Source: Gnetum montanum (taxonomy: Eukaryota; Streptophyta; Gnetopsida; Gnetales; Gnetaceae). From it: 64,000 nt of DNA. The number at the start of each line of letters is the position of its first letter. Within the stretch, counting starts at the first letter, position 1. The notes beneath the pieces were generated by a model. That model searched no databases and was not told the DNA's origin. It saw only the letters and a program-made list of their open reading frames with translations. A program made the position numbers and the translations under genes. Of the stretch, positions 44,912 to 55,145 are shown in pieces. The DNA lies in contig MNCI01009376.1 in NCBI GenBank assembly GCA_015680685.1, forward strand, positions 490,297-554,296, given 5' to 3'.

Positions 44912-45468
44912 CTAGAACTTTGCCCAATATGTTGCCTTTGTTAAAAAAAGGAATTTATTAGAAAAGCTAGTAAAATGATAAACTAGGCTATTATATATAT
45001 ATATATATATATATCTTGGACCTAGTAAGTGTGATTTTTTGTTAAGGATGAACCCTTCCAAAGGTTGAAGCACTTTGAGCACTTTTAGTCTATGTAGTCT
45101 AAGCACCTTCTCTTGGAATTTGTGCATCTTGGATTGATTCATTCTACATCCAAGATTGCATTGTTAATAAATACATGAAGAAACATAAGTAACAATAGAA
45201 ATATAAAACACATAAACATATAAAATACCTTGCTACTTCCCTTTTGATTTCTAGCCTGCTACAAAACCAATTAACTTTTCTTATTGCCCTCAATCTTACT
45301 CTTTATAATTCTATCCTCTTTAAGAAATTCAAGACATAAACTAGGATTGTACTGGCTAGAAAGTTTGGTTGAAGGATTGTAACTTAGAATTAAACACATG
45401 ATCAAGGGTACACAACATATGGTATATGATTTACTAAGATTTTTTTTGGTAGCAGTAGCTGCACTCAT
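44912..45468 (-). pseudogene. Unrecognised multi-exon pseudogene, copy 2
   Basis: Exon 1 from ATG 45468 to a GT donor at 45228 is exactly 80 codons, the same length as exon 1 of the copy at 5257-5496, and aligns throughout: SYTICCVPLIMCLILSYN against PYTIIFIPLLMDLNLSYN, then YNPSLCLEFLKEDRIIK against FNPCLYLKFFEEERVVR. The intron (45228-45144, 85 bases) ends in TAG, and exon 2 continues in phase 0 with NESIQDAQIPREGA, where copy 1 has IEPREGT. Two stops in exon 1 and more in exon 2. Later exons are not visible, perhaps lost at the junction with the Tat-type LTR (44876). The product is unknown. Confidence 0.5.
44990..45015. repeat. (AT)n microsatellite
   Basis: About a dozen AT units inside exon 2 of the unrecognised pseudogene, probably a later expansion. 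Confidence 0.9.
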
Positions 45469-45549
45469 GGCATTTTACAAAAGTAAAAGGAAAAAAAAAA
45501 ACAAGATAGTGACCAATCATAAACTCTACTAGTTATGATACCATGAAGT

Positions 45550-46499
45550 ATATAGATGGAAAAAGTAGTAACATAAGATTGGTATTGATGCCACAAAACC
45601 TTACTATGGATGAATTGACATAATTGAAAATGAATTTCATTACTAAAATCTCCACAAAGAAATTGGCTTTTATGAATAGTGGAATCAATAATGTTATTAG
45701 ATAATTATTTTTTGGAAAAATAATTTAAATTTAGGAAAGAAAATCGATAGAATTAAAGGATCCTCTACTAAGTGAAAATATAAGGTTATTTGAATATCAG
45801 ATAAAATAACCATTATTAACCCCAAAAATAGTTGGGAAGTGGTTCTTATATTATTATTATAAAGATTGCACCATTGAATTGTTAAGTCTTTACACTCTAT
45901 TATCTTGAAAATAGGGAAGACAAGTAATTTAGATAATCATGAAGTTGTAAGATACTAAAACTCCTCCTTTCCAAGTAAATCATGCACAAGATTGGAAGTA
46001 GTAACTACATTATTTTGGCAGAAAAGAATGGACATCGATTTGGAGCTACCTAGAGCTGAAGAAGGAGTCTAAGTAGGATGCTTTGGGGCCATGATGATGA
46101 TGGTTAAAATCTTTTGTGTTGATGGCAGAAATCTTCAAGCTTCTTTGCTGATGGAATCCTTCAATCTTCTGTTGATATTGAGCTATGATGAGCAAAATCT
46201 TTAATCTTTCATGCATTTATAAAAGAACAACAAGAATCTTAGTAGGAGTAAAGAGGAAGTATCAACTTAAGTTAATTAATAATTTAATAGTACTAATGAT
46301 TACTTTTTTAATTGCTAGGTCCACCAAAATGGCATTAGCACTAGCTTAATACATAGGGCTCTCCAAGATGACTTCAGTAGTACCAATTTCATTGAAATAT
46401 ACCTTACAGTTTGGAAGGTACGGTGTTTCTTGAGTTATGTATAGTTTAAAATTTAAAAAAATGTTTTTTTAAATTTTATTTTTTTTAATTTAATTTTTA
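45550..46499. other. Spacer, no gene recognised
   Basis: AT-rich. No coherent frame, tandem array or terminal repeat that I can pair with another part of the window. Confidence 0.4.
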
Positions 46500-47650
46500 A
46501 AAAAATAAAAAAAGGAAAGAGGGAGATTGTTGGTTTAAATCTAACCCCCAACAAATATATTTTTAAAAATATTTAACAGCCATCAAGGACCACATAGGCC
46601 CTATCAAGACCATGCTAGGCTTGCAAGGCACATTGGCCCTATAAGGGGCTAACACAGTCCATACTGCAAAGATCACCATCCCTAATCACTACGTTGTCCT
46701 CCTAGTCCCTGCCTGCCATTGCCACTCGGTTCGCCACCACTACTCAATCCATCGTTCCACTCTACTACACATGCTTATTGTCTTTTACGTGCTTTGCATT
46801 TGGTAGTGTCTACCTTCTGTGACACCATTGGATACCGATGGTGCCACAGATCACTGGCATCCTTGGTGCTTCGTGGGCATTGACAGCATCATGGATCACA
46901 AGAATCCTTGGCACTCCACAAGCATCGAAGACATTGCTAATCATAGGCACCCCTGGTGCTCTGTGGGCACTAAAGATAACATTGATCATAGGCACTCCTA
47001 TCACCTTCCATGAATACCGGTAACCTAGAAATTGCACATGGCATTGGCTTCATAGACCTCATTTTGGGGCACATAGGCCCTAAAAAAGGATCACATGAGT
47101 GTGAGAAGGGTCATGCAAGTCCTTTGATAGGATGTGCAAGCCCTATAGAGGATCACGTGAGCCCTCATATGGGCCACATAGGCCCTAAAAAGGGTCACGA
47201 AAGTCTTGGAAAGGGGCCATGCCACCCAATGTAGCTTCCTTCCTCGCAAACATTGCACCATCGTCAACAATGCTTGCATCTGCTACCATGTTGCTTCTTG
47301 CACGTCCCTCCTTACCTACTGCTATCATTGTCCACATACCTTGCCTCACCATCATCCCTGTTCAGCAACTGCCCTTGCCCCTTTGGTGATAGAAATTTTT
47401 TTTCATCAATTAACAAGAAATTTGAAATTTTTCGGCAATTGATGAAAATTTTAAAATTTCCATCAACTAATAGGAAATTCAAAATTCACATTGATTAAAT
47501 AAAAAATGCACAAAAATAATTTTTGAAAATTGAATTTGACATGAAAATGCACAAAAATAATTTTTGAAAATGCACAAATTCTTACAAAACATTAATATTA
47601 CTTCCTACTTTGGAACTTGTATTTTAAAATTCCTAACCACTAATAGAGCT
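46500..47650. repeat. Spacer with two tandem arrays, possible LTR remnant
   Basis: Less AT-rich than its surroundings. A 45-bp unit (TGGTGCTTCGTGGGCATTGA at the start of the first) is repeated three times at about 46865-47000. At 47045-47225 the words CACATAGGCCCTAAAAA and GGGTCACGAAAG recur. The overlapping open frames on both strands follow from the repeat period and are not genes. The stretch may be an LTR of an unplaced element. Confidence 0.45.
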
Positions 47651-47734
47651 AGGGTTCTAAGGGGGGTAGGAAAAAGAAGGAAAATTCTTATGATAATTAG
47701 TAAGTAAGCCAAAAGATTAGTAAAAAGGGGTTCT

Positions 47735-48450
47735 ATGATGTTGGGGGTCAAAGTAAACCAACCTCAGAGATCTTCAAGTATTGAGATTCCAAAAGAACTT
47801 GAGGAATATAAAGATTCAGTATTTGGTGAAACTAGAGAACTTCTTCCAGAAATAACTGTTGAGCATGCTATTAATATTTTTCCTAGTACACAACCTATTT
47901 TAAAATCCCCTTATAGATTTTTGATTTCTAAATTAAGAGAATTGAAAGTACAATTAGATCAACTATTGGAATAAGGGAAAATGTGACCTAGCATGTCACC
48001 TTGGGATGCTCCAGTCTTATTCATTAAAAAGAAAGATGGTACATTAAGATTATGCATCAATTATAGGACATTGAATAAAGTGATGATTAAAAATAGTTAT
48101 CCTTTGCCTAGAATCAATGATTTATTTGATCAACTTACAGGTGCATGTTATTTTTCAAAGATTGATTTAAATCAAGTTATCACCAAATAAGGATTAAGGA
48201 GAAAGATATTGAGAAAACTACTTTTAGAACCAGGTATGAATTATAAGAATTTTTTGTGATGCCATTTGGATTAACTAATGCACCTACAACATTCATGGTA
48301 TTAATGAATAATATTTTTCATGAATAACTTGATCAGTTTGTTATAGTACTTATGGATGATATACTTGTTTATTCTAAGTTAAGAGAAGAACATGTCAAAC
48401 ATTTGAAAATTATAATGGAAATTATTAAAGAGCATTAGTTGAAAACTAAA
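47735..48450 (+). pseudogene. Chromovirus reverse transcriptase (element D)
   Basis: Plus-strand gypsy RT of element D. The linker and start are open at 47735-47974 (IEIPKELEEYKDSVF, LPEITVEHAINIFPSTQPI, PYRFLISKLRELKVQL). The palm follows with [58 protein letters not shown], then GLTNAPTTF-like wording and, near 48350, VIVLMDDILVYSK, so both active-site Asp codons survive. Stops at 48190 and elsewhere, and a frameshift before 48655, make it dead. Gag and protease expected upstream are absent: the element is truncated near 47700. Confidence 0.9.
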
Positions 48451-48654
48451 TTAAGTAAATGTGAACTCTTTAAAGAAGAAGTCTCTTAATTTGGCCATAT
48501 AGTTTCTAAGAAATAATTGCAAGTAGATCTAGCAAAAATTAGTGCAATTTGTGTCTAGCCTGAATTAAAAGATGCTATAGTGGTTCATAATTTTCTAGGC
48601 TTAGCAGGTTTTTACTAATGTTTCATTAAGGATTCTTCTACTTTAGTAGCCATC

Positions 48655-49130
48655 TTGACTAACCTTTTTCAAGAAAAGTGCATGTTTAAGTTTGATGAAA
48701 AATGTAGGGAAAATTTCCTTAGATTAAAGATGCTACTCACAACAACACCTATTCTAAGAATTCCAAATGAAGAATTATCATTTGAAGTATCTATGAATGC
48801 TTGTGGAATAGGAATTGATGTAGTTCTTTCAAAATAAGATAAAGTGGTATGTTATGAATCTCATCAATTACGAGGAGTTAAGGCAAATTACTCAACCCAT
48901 GATGATTTAGAATTACCAAAAATTATTCATGATTTGAAAGTCTAGAGACACTATCTTCATGGAAAAAGGTTTGTACTAAAACTAGATCATAAAATTTTAG
49001 AATATTTGTAGAGACAATCTAATTTGAATACTTGTCAATAATTATGGATAGAATTATTAGTTGAATACGATTTTGAAGTTAAATATATTCTAGGTAAATA
49101 AAATTTCATAATCGATGCCCTTAGTCAAAT
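48655..49130 (+). pseudogene. Chromovirus RNase H (element D)
   Basis: It follows RT on the plus strand: FKFDEKCRENFLRLKMLL and TTPILRIPN form the connection, then FEVSMNACGIGIDVVLSK, where V-x-T-D-A-S-x-x-G-x-G-A-V-L is usual, so the first catalytic Asp is Asn. Further on come YSTHDDLELPKIIHDLK and VEYDFEVKYILGK. In a different phase from the RT stretch upstream. Several stops. Confidence 0.82.
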
Positions 49131-49199
49131 CTGGAATTTAATGATAGGTGTGGTAACAACCACTATGGAAGAGGAAATTAAGGAATGGATAAAAGAAGA

Positions 49200-49960
49200 T
49201 CCTTATTTCAAGAAAATTTTAATCAATATTCCCTTGAAGCCTTGATACCAACTTTCCTCTAATGGTTTATTGATGAAAGGACAAAGAGTGTGCATACTAG
49301 AAGGAAATTGGAGACTAAGGTTGTTGTGTGAAGGAGATGAAGTACCATATGTAGGACACCCAGGTTATATTAAGAATTATATATGCTTTTACACATATCT
49401 TATTTCTAGCCTAGAATGAAGAATGATGTTTCCTCATACATTTAAATTTGTTTAACATGCCAAAGAATAAAAGCTAAATAAAAGAAACCTAGTGGGTTAT
49501 TATAACCTCTAGAAGTCCCAACCTGGAAATGGAAAGATGTTACCATGGATTTCATTGTGGGATTACTAATAACCAAAAAAGAAAGTGGCTCAATTTTGGA
49601 AGTGGTTGATCATCAATCAAAGATGGCACATTTTATAGCTTTGAAATCTACAAACACAGCCAAAGAAGTAGTTCAAAAATTTGTATGAGAAGTATTTTAG
49701 TTGCATGGATGTCTGAAATCTATCACCTTAGATCAAGATCCCAAGTTCATATATGAATTCTGGCAAAATTTCTTCAAAGAGCTTGAATCCCAATTGAAAT
49801 TTAGCATAGCTTACCACCTAGAGATTGATGGGCAAACCAAACATGTGAATAGAATATTAGAAGATATTTTACGACGCTATGTTGGAAGTAGACTAAAAAC
49901 ATGGGAGAATTATTTACACTTGGAAGAATTCACCTATAACAACAATTATTAAGGTTCCAT
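49200..49960 (+). pseudogene. Chromovirus integrase (element D)
   Basis: Plus-strand reading shows the core start MDFIVGLLITKKESGSILEV with the first Asp, then VDHQSKMAHFIALKS. The open stretch 49701-49952 follows with HGCLKSITLDQDPKFIYEFW (second Asp), KFSIAYHLEIDGQTKHVNRI and LEDILRRYV, where the third catalytic Glu of Q-T-E-x-x-N-R is Lys or His in this copy. The upstream zinc-binding region is degraded. The C-terminal tail and chromodomain follow in phase. Confidence 0.82.
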
Positions 49961-50099
49961 ACATTGAACACCATTCAAAGTAGTATATGGACATAACTGT
50001 CATACACCACTAACCTAGGCAGATTCAACCTTAAGAATGTAATAGAAGGAAGAAGAAATGAAAATAATGGAAAACATTGTTATAAGAGTTAAGCAAAAC

Positions 50100-50700
50100 T
50101 TACAAGCTACCCAAGATAAATATAAGGGATATGTAGATTAACATTGGCTTAAGAAAGAATTCCAAGTGAAAGATCAAGTAAAATTGAGAGTAAAACCTAC
50201 CAAGAGTTCTCTTAAACTTGGAAAATATACTAAATTGACACCTAGATATTATGGACCCTTTGAAATTTTTGAAAGAATTAGCAAAGTGGAATATCGCTTA
50301 AATCTTCCAGAAACCTTAAGAATTCACCTAGTTTTCCATGTAAGTTTTCTAAGGAAATTTCATGAAAATGATGTACCATATGTGCTAGACTGGAATCCTT
50401 TGCTAATGTGATCCAATGCTAGCTTTGAAGTTAAACCAATTGCAATTAAGAACTATCAAACCAAGAAGTTACAAAACAAACCTATGAGTGAAGTACTTTT
50501 TTAATGGTCAAATTGTAAGTAGTAGACTTGGGAAAATAGGAAGTTTATTCTTAATACTTAACCCCAACGTTTTGATCATCATGATATTGAATGATAAATT
50601 ATGTTTTTTAATTTTTGGTCTTTTGTTTGTATATATGGTAATGAGGATAATAAAAACACTAAAGCTGAGGAGCATAATGAAGAAGTAGTAGCTCTTGAGG
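50100..50700 (+). pseudogene. Integrase tail and chromodomain (element D)
   Basis: The open stretch 50166-50411 gives VKLRVKPTKSSLKLGKYTKL, PRYYGPFEIFERISKVEYRL, LPETLRIHLVFHVSFLRKF, the usual integrase tail of chromoviruses (L-x-P-x-Y-x-G-P-F, Y-x-L-x-L-P, I-H-x-V-F-H-V-S-x-L-K). After a stop the same reading continues as IKNYQTKKLQNKPMSEVLF, W-S-N and TWENRKFI, which matches the chromodomain pattern L-R-N-K-x-x-x-x-V-K-V-x-W and A-T-W-E. Chromodomains direct insertion by binding modified histones. The minus-strand frame 50508-50789 is a shadow. Confidence 0.85.
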
Positions 50701-50715
50701 ATGAGTTGGATGCTT

Positions 50716-50728
50716 AAGGGGAATATAT
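50716..50728 (+). other. Polypurine tract of element D
   Basis: AAGGGGAATAT directly before the LTR at 50729. It primes plus-strand DNA synthesis in LTR elements. Confidence 0.7.
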
Positions 50729-51232
50729 TATAATGTCCTGTCACTTGGTAAAAGTGGAAACAAATTGCAACAATGTAATTAACCTTCAAATGAAGGGATA
50801 CCTCATTATGAGGAGTTATGATTTTTCATGTGTCCCTCAAGAATGGGATTGACCTATGCCATTTAAGGCTGAGTTTAGAGGTCATGTCAACATGGAGTTG
50901 CAAAGGTTAGAAAGGCATATAATAGGAGTTAGGAGAAGTGGGACAAGAAGGGACTGTTCACCCCTTCCATTGAATAGCCCAACCATGGTGGTAGTGCTGG
51001 ATTGCCTCTAAGGCTTAAGTGGCATGGAAAGATAACCCAGAGGGAATTATAGTACTCTTTCTCTTATTAATAAAATTTTTTAGTTTTCTTTCCTATTCTG
51101 AATACCAATTATTCATTTACGAGTTAATTCATTTATCAAGTATTTTATGATGTTTCCATTGTATTATTGAAGAATGCAATGAATTAAGTAATGAACGATA
51201 ATGTTTTTACAACATCTGAGAACATGATGTCA
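50729..51232 (+). repeat. 3' LTR of element D (chromovirus)
   Basis: 504 bp from TATAATGTCC (TG eroded to TA) to GATGTCA. It aligns with the LTRs at 6949-7445 and 54706-55145 in reverse orientation, with long shared words such as CCTCATTATGAGGAGTTA. The 5' LTR of element D is not in the window. Confidence 0.85.
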
Positions 51233-52704
51233 TAATAGAGAATCTTATAATGAAAAGATTCAATGAAATATTTAATTAGGTACTATTATTTAACTTTTTT
51301 ATAATGGTTCTTGATCAACTAATATATATTATATGGATTAGGATGGGGCATAGTATCTAAATGCAATAGCTTCATAACTTTGGTAGAGATAACATTCTCT
51401 TATACTTTGCCATTAATAAGCACATTCAAAGAATAGCCATCAACATTAGTACTAAACAAACTCTTCCTCATGAAATCTTCACTAGCATTAGGATGACAAC
51501 AAAGATATAACTATTTAATTCACTTTGATTACTATTGTGGAAGGGATTAGTCTCACATACCTTTCTCAAATTCTTAGATACATATTCTTCTTGCATAGTT
51601 TAAATTTTATTATTTTTAAATGCATTCTTATTTGGCTTAGTGCACTCTCATTGTTTATGGCCATACTCATTATAATTATAACATAGATCTTTACCTTGAT
51701 CTTTGTTACTTAGATATCTTTTCCTTCTTCTTTATTTATTTCCTGAAGTCGACTCCATTTCTTAATTTGAATCATCTTTATTTTCCTCCATAGATGAATT
51801 CTTTGATTTTTAACTAGTATCTTTTTTATTCTTTTTCTTTTGATATTTATCCTTCTTCAATCCAAACTTTGTAATTTTAATTTTAGCCTTAAGAGCAAGA
51901 TCATAAGCTTCATCAAAAGTATCATGCTTATAAAATGAAAATTCTTGTTGATAGTTCATTCTTACTTTGCTAATAAAATTGGAAGCTTGCTCATATTTAG
52001 ATCAATGAATGTTAGTCTTTTGTAGAAATTTATGAAATTTAACATAATAATCCTTTATCTCTTGGTCTCCTTATTTGAGAAACTTTATCTTCTTAATAGC
52101 TTTATGATGGAAGGATGCCTTTTCAAATTTTTGCTTTAGTATGAAGTCCACATATTTTGGTCTAGAAATTTGTAGAAAAGTTTTGCCTTTTCTAGTGAGT
52201 CTATTGTGGTCTTCAAAATACTTTATACATTCTTCATCCCACTATTTTGTCACTAATCTTTGAAGTTTTATCTTAATAATATGATTAGTAGACTCATTAG
52301 AAATTTTATGAATAAAAAATATACTCTCTTAGGCATGAAAGAAAGAAATCTATATCCTCAATACCTTTAAAGATTGGGAAGTCAACATGAAAGACTCTTT
52401 AAAAACTTCTCAAGATTTCTCACAAACCTATCATCATTATTATCCTTACTAACATGATGGAAAGGGAACCTTGTTCATACCTTTAAGTTCTAGACTCTTC
52501 TCTTCTTGGAGCTTTTTGCTCACTTCTCCTTCTTATTCTTTACATAGATGCAAAAGCATTTTCTTTCTCAATGTTATCTTTAGTCATTTTAGAAATTTCT
52601 TCAAAGTCTTGATGCTTTCTAGCTAATATCTTAAGAATGACTTCTTGTATTTCAACCATAAAATATTTGAAGGAATATTTAAGCTCTTCAAGCTCTTATC
52701 CAAG
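51233..52704 (-). pseudogene. Gag-protease fragment of another gypsy element (F)
   Basis: Minus-strand reading from about 52690 gives a Gag with TKxWDEECIKYFEDH, RPKYVDFILKQKFEKASFHH, GDQEIKDYYVKFHKFLQKT (the K-Q-G-x-x-S-V-x-E-Y-x-x-x-F-x-x-L block), a basic segment KKDKYQKKKNKKDTS and a zinc knuckle CYNYNEYGHKQxEC (second Cys eroded to Tyr). Then comes a protease-like part near 51400: NGKVxENVISTKVMKLLHL and PHPNPYNI, as in plant gypsy proteases (D-N-G-S-x-E-N-x-V-S-x-x-M). It is cut at 51232 by the LTR of element D and its RT is not found. Confidence 0.7.
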
Positions 52705-52961
52705 CACTTAATTGACACCATTGACACCATCAACATCATTAACACCATGAATGCCACTTCCGCACTTAGCACCGTTTTACATCAACATTGTAGCTAACCA
52801 TGCTACACCTTAGTTCCATCCAATAAAGTCCCTATTCAATCAACAAGACCATTTAGGGCACCCTGTCTTTGCCCCCAAAAAGTCCTCACGTGGACTCGAG
52901 GTTAGGTTGTGTGCCCGTGAACCCCTTGGTGTTCTAGCCACCAATGTTTTCAGTTGTTATA
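52705..52961 (+). repeat. Fragment of the Tat-type LTR, opposite orientation
   Basis: About 257 bp that aligns, reverse-complemented, with 3804-4070 and 43668-43920: shared words include GTCCACGTGAGG, GAACACCAAGG and CATGGTTAGCTA. Only the R/U5 side is present, and the end TTGTTATA matches the LTR terminus. The sequence after it is not a convincing PBS. Confidence 0.8.
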
Positions 52962-54690
52962 GGTTGGATGTTTCTTTGTTAGGGAGGACCTTGCTGGAAG
53001 TTTCGGTGCCTTAACTTGAGTGGGCCTTGTATATGGCTCAGTAGGGCTACGTGGCCTTGTAAGGGGTAGTGCAACCTCATGCAAGATTGCACAAGAATGT
53101 AGGGTGATGTAGTCATTTCAAGCTAGTGTGGCCCTTTTGGGTTAGCGTAGCCCCGGCCCTCATGGGCTAGCAAAAATGCAACAATAGTGGTAATGTTTTG
53201 ACAACACGATGGCATGGGTGTTGTATGGGGCAAGATGGTGTGATGGCATGGGATAGTGCACTGGGGTAGGTGTAGTGCAATGCAGCCCTTAATTATTTTA
53301 TTTTCTTTTATATTTTATTTTATTATATATATATATATGTATATACTTTATTTTTTAAAAAATGATTTTGGGATTGGGGTTTAAACCTTCAACCTTCTGT
53401 TTTTATTTATTTATTTATTACAATAATTATTTTTTAAATATATATATTTTTTAAATTTTAAATTTATATAATATATACATATTTATATCACTATGTTATC
53501 ACAATGAGATATAAGAGTTGAATTTAAGAATTCTAAGATGACAAGTTTGATCCCAAGTCCTAAAATTATGGCATTAAGAATTTTTTTATTATTTTATTCT
53601 ACCCTACCTCGACGATGTGGGTTTGATTTGGGTAAATAGCAAATCTGGGTTTGATTCCCATTCCTAAAATTTTTACTTTTTTTTTATAAAAATAATAATA
53701 TAATAATTTAATGTTATTTTAATGCATCCATAACAAGAAACTTAAAACAACAATATCTCTCAAATCGTAAGTTTGATCAAAACGAAATTTATATTGTTGG
53801 AATCATCTCGATGAGTGTTATGCATTGGACATAGTCATAAGGTTAAAAAAAAGTGGAATTAAGAGGATCAAAATATCCTATCTTGTTGAACTAACACTAC
53901 TAGGCTGATGTATGGGTAACTTAAGATCTTCTAAGATAACTTGGTTTCAATTATAACTGATATATTGACCCTTAGATAAGCATGTAACAAATATAGCATA
54001 CAATTTTGCAAATGATATAGATCTATCCTCTATACCCTAGTGAGGTACTAAGGAGAAGATTATGACATCACTAGTTTCCCTATGGTCTCATTGTAGTAAC
54101 CCTTATTGGTTAAGTAGTAATGAGATTATCTTATGGATAAGTTGAATCCTTTAAACTTACTAATACATATTCCTTAAAATTACCAAAACAACCTTTATAA
54201 CTACATTGAGTCCATTAAACTTGCTTAATGCATAGGTCTTAAAATCAATAATGCCATGTTACAGGGGTTAGGTGTTTAGGGACAATAAGTCTCAACTTAG
54301 GTCATAGTTACTAACCTTCTAAGATTACTTAATAATGACCTTAATCAATTTATATTTCCAACATCACTACAATATGGGTAAGAGTTATCTCAACCGATGT
54401 ATCCTTGTCTTACCAACATCTCTTGTAATTGATTAATCTTGATGAGGCGTAATAAAATATTCCTTGGTTAATGATATCCATGAAAGAATTTTGTTGGTTG
54501 GTGGGATCTATCTCTCTTATAGATGCTTGATTCATTGTTCATGAAATTAAAGGAAAGATATCTTTTGGCTTACATCTTAAACATATGGTGCATTCCATGA
54601 TGATCAATGACTTTCCCTATATCTTGGCTTCATGGTTCATCATCAGGTTCATGTTGGCCCATGATTTTGAAAGGCCCTTGGGTCATGGTT
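52962..54690. other. Spacer, no gene recognised; AT-rich core
   Basis: The left part repeats words such as GTGGCCCTTTTGGGTTAGC irregularly. At about 53310-53480 is a T/A-rich stretch with (AT)n. The right part (53750-54690) shows no coherent frame. It should contain the internal region of element G on the minus strand after its PBS, but I find no gag. Confidence 0.4.
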
Positions 54691-54691
54691 T

Positions 54692-54703
54692 GTTCTAATA
54701 CCA
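54692..54703 (-). other. Primer-binding site of element G
   Basis: Minus-strand TGGTATTAGAAC, two transitions from TGGTATCAGAGC (initiator tRNA-Met), two bases inside the LTR end. Confidence 0.7.
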
Positions 54704-54705
54704 AT

Positions 54706-55145
54706 TGTGACATCCCATTCCCAAATGTCATGGAAAACATCAAATATACATTATATTAGACATTATGATAAGAAGATAATATACCAAACATCAAATATAA
54801 GTAACATGAAACATTATGCGTAAAGAAAATAGGGAAAATGGAGAAGGGAAAAGAGAAGAATGCTTTATTGATGTGGAATAGTGTATCTAGATCATGTTCT
54901 GAGAGTGTTCCTTGGGGTTTTCTTCCTTAGGCATCTATCCCTTAAAGGCAATCGAACACTACCACTGCTATTAGGCATCTATCCCTTAGAGGCATCTATT
55001 CCTTTTCTTGTCCTACTTCACCTGGTACTCATTACTTGCCTTTACCAGCTCTGCAACTCCATGCTAGCATGACCTCTAAGCCTGGGTATAAATGCCTTAG
55101 GTCAAACCTCCAAAGATCACTTCAAGAGACATGTCCATTATTACA
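54706..55145 (-). repeat. Chromovirus-type 5' LTR (element G)
   Basis: About 440 bp, starting TGTAATAATGG and ending GATGTCACA on the minus strand. It aligns with 6949-7445. A short internal duplication of TTAGGCATCTATCCCTTA occurs near 54925 and 54972. No gag follows the PBS. Confidence 0.78.

Noticed and set aside
46810-47498. Cluster of overlapping frames on both strands, His/Pro-rich
   Set aside because: Produced by tandem repeats with a period divisible by three; no conserved motif.
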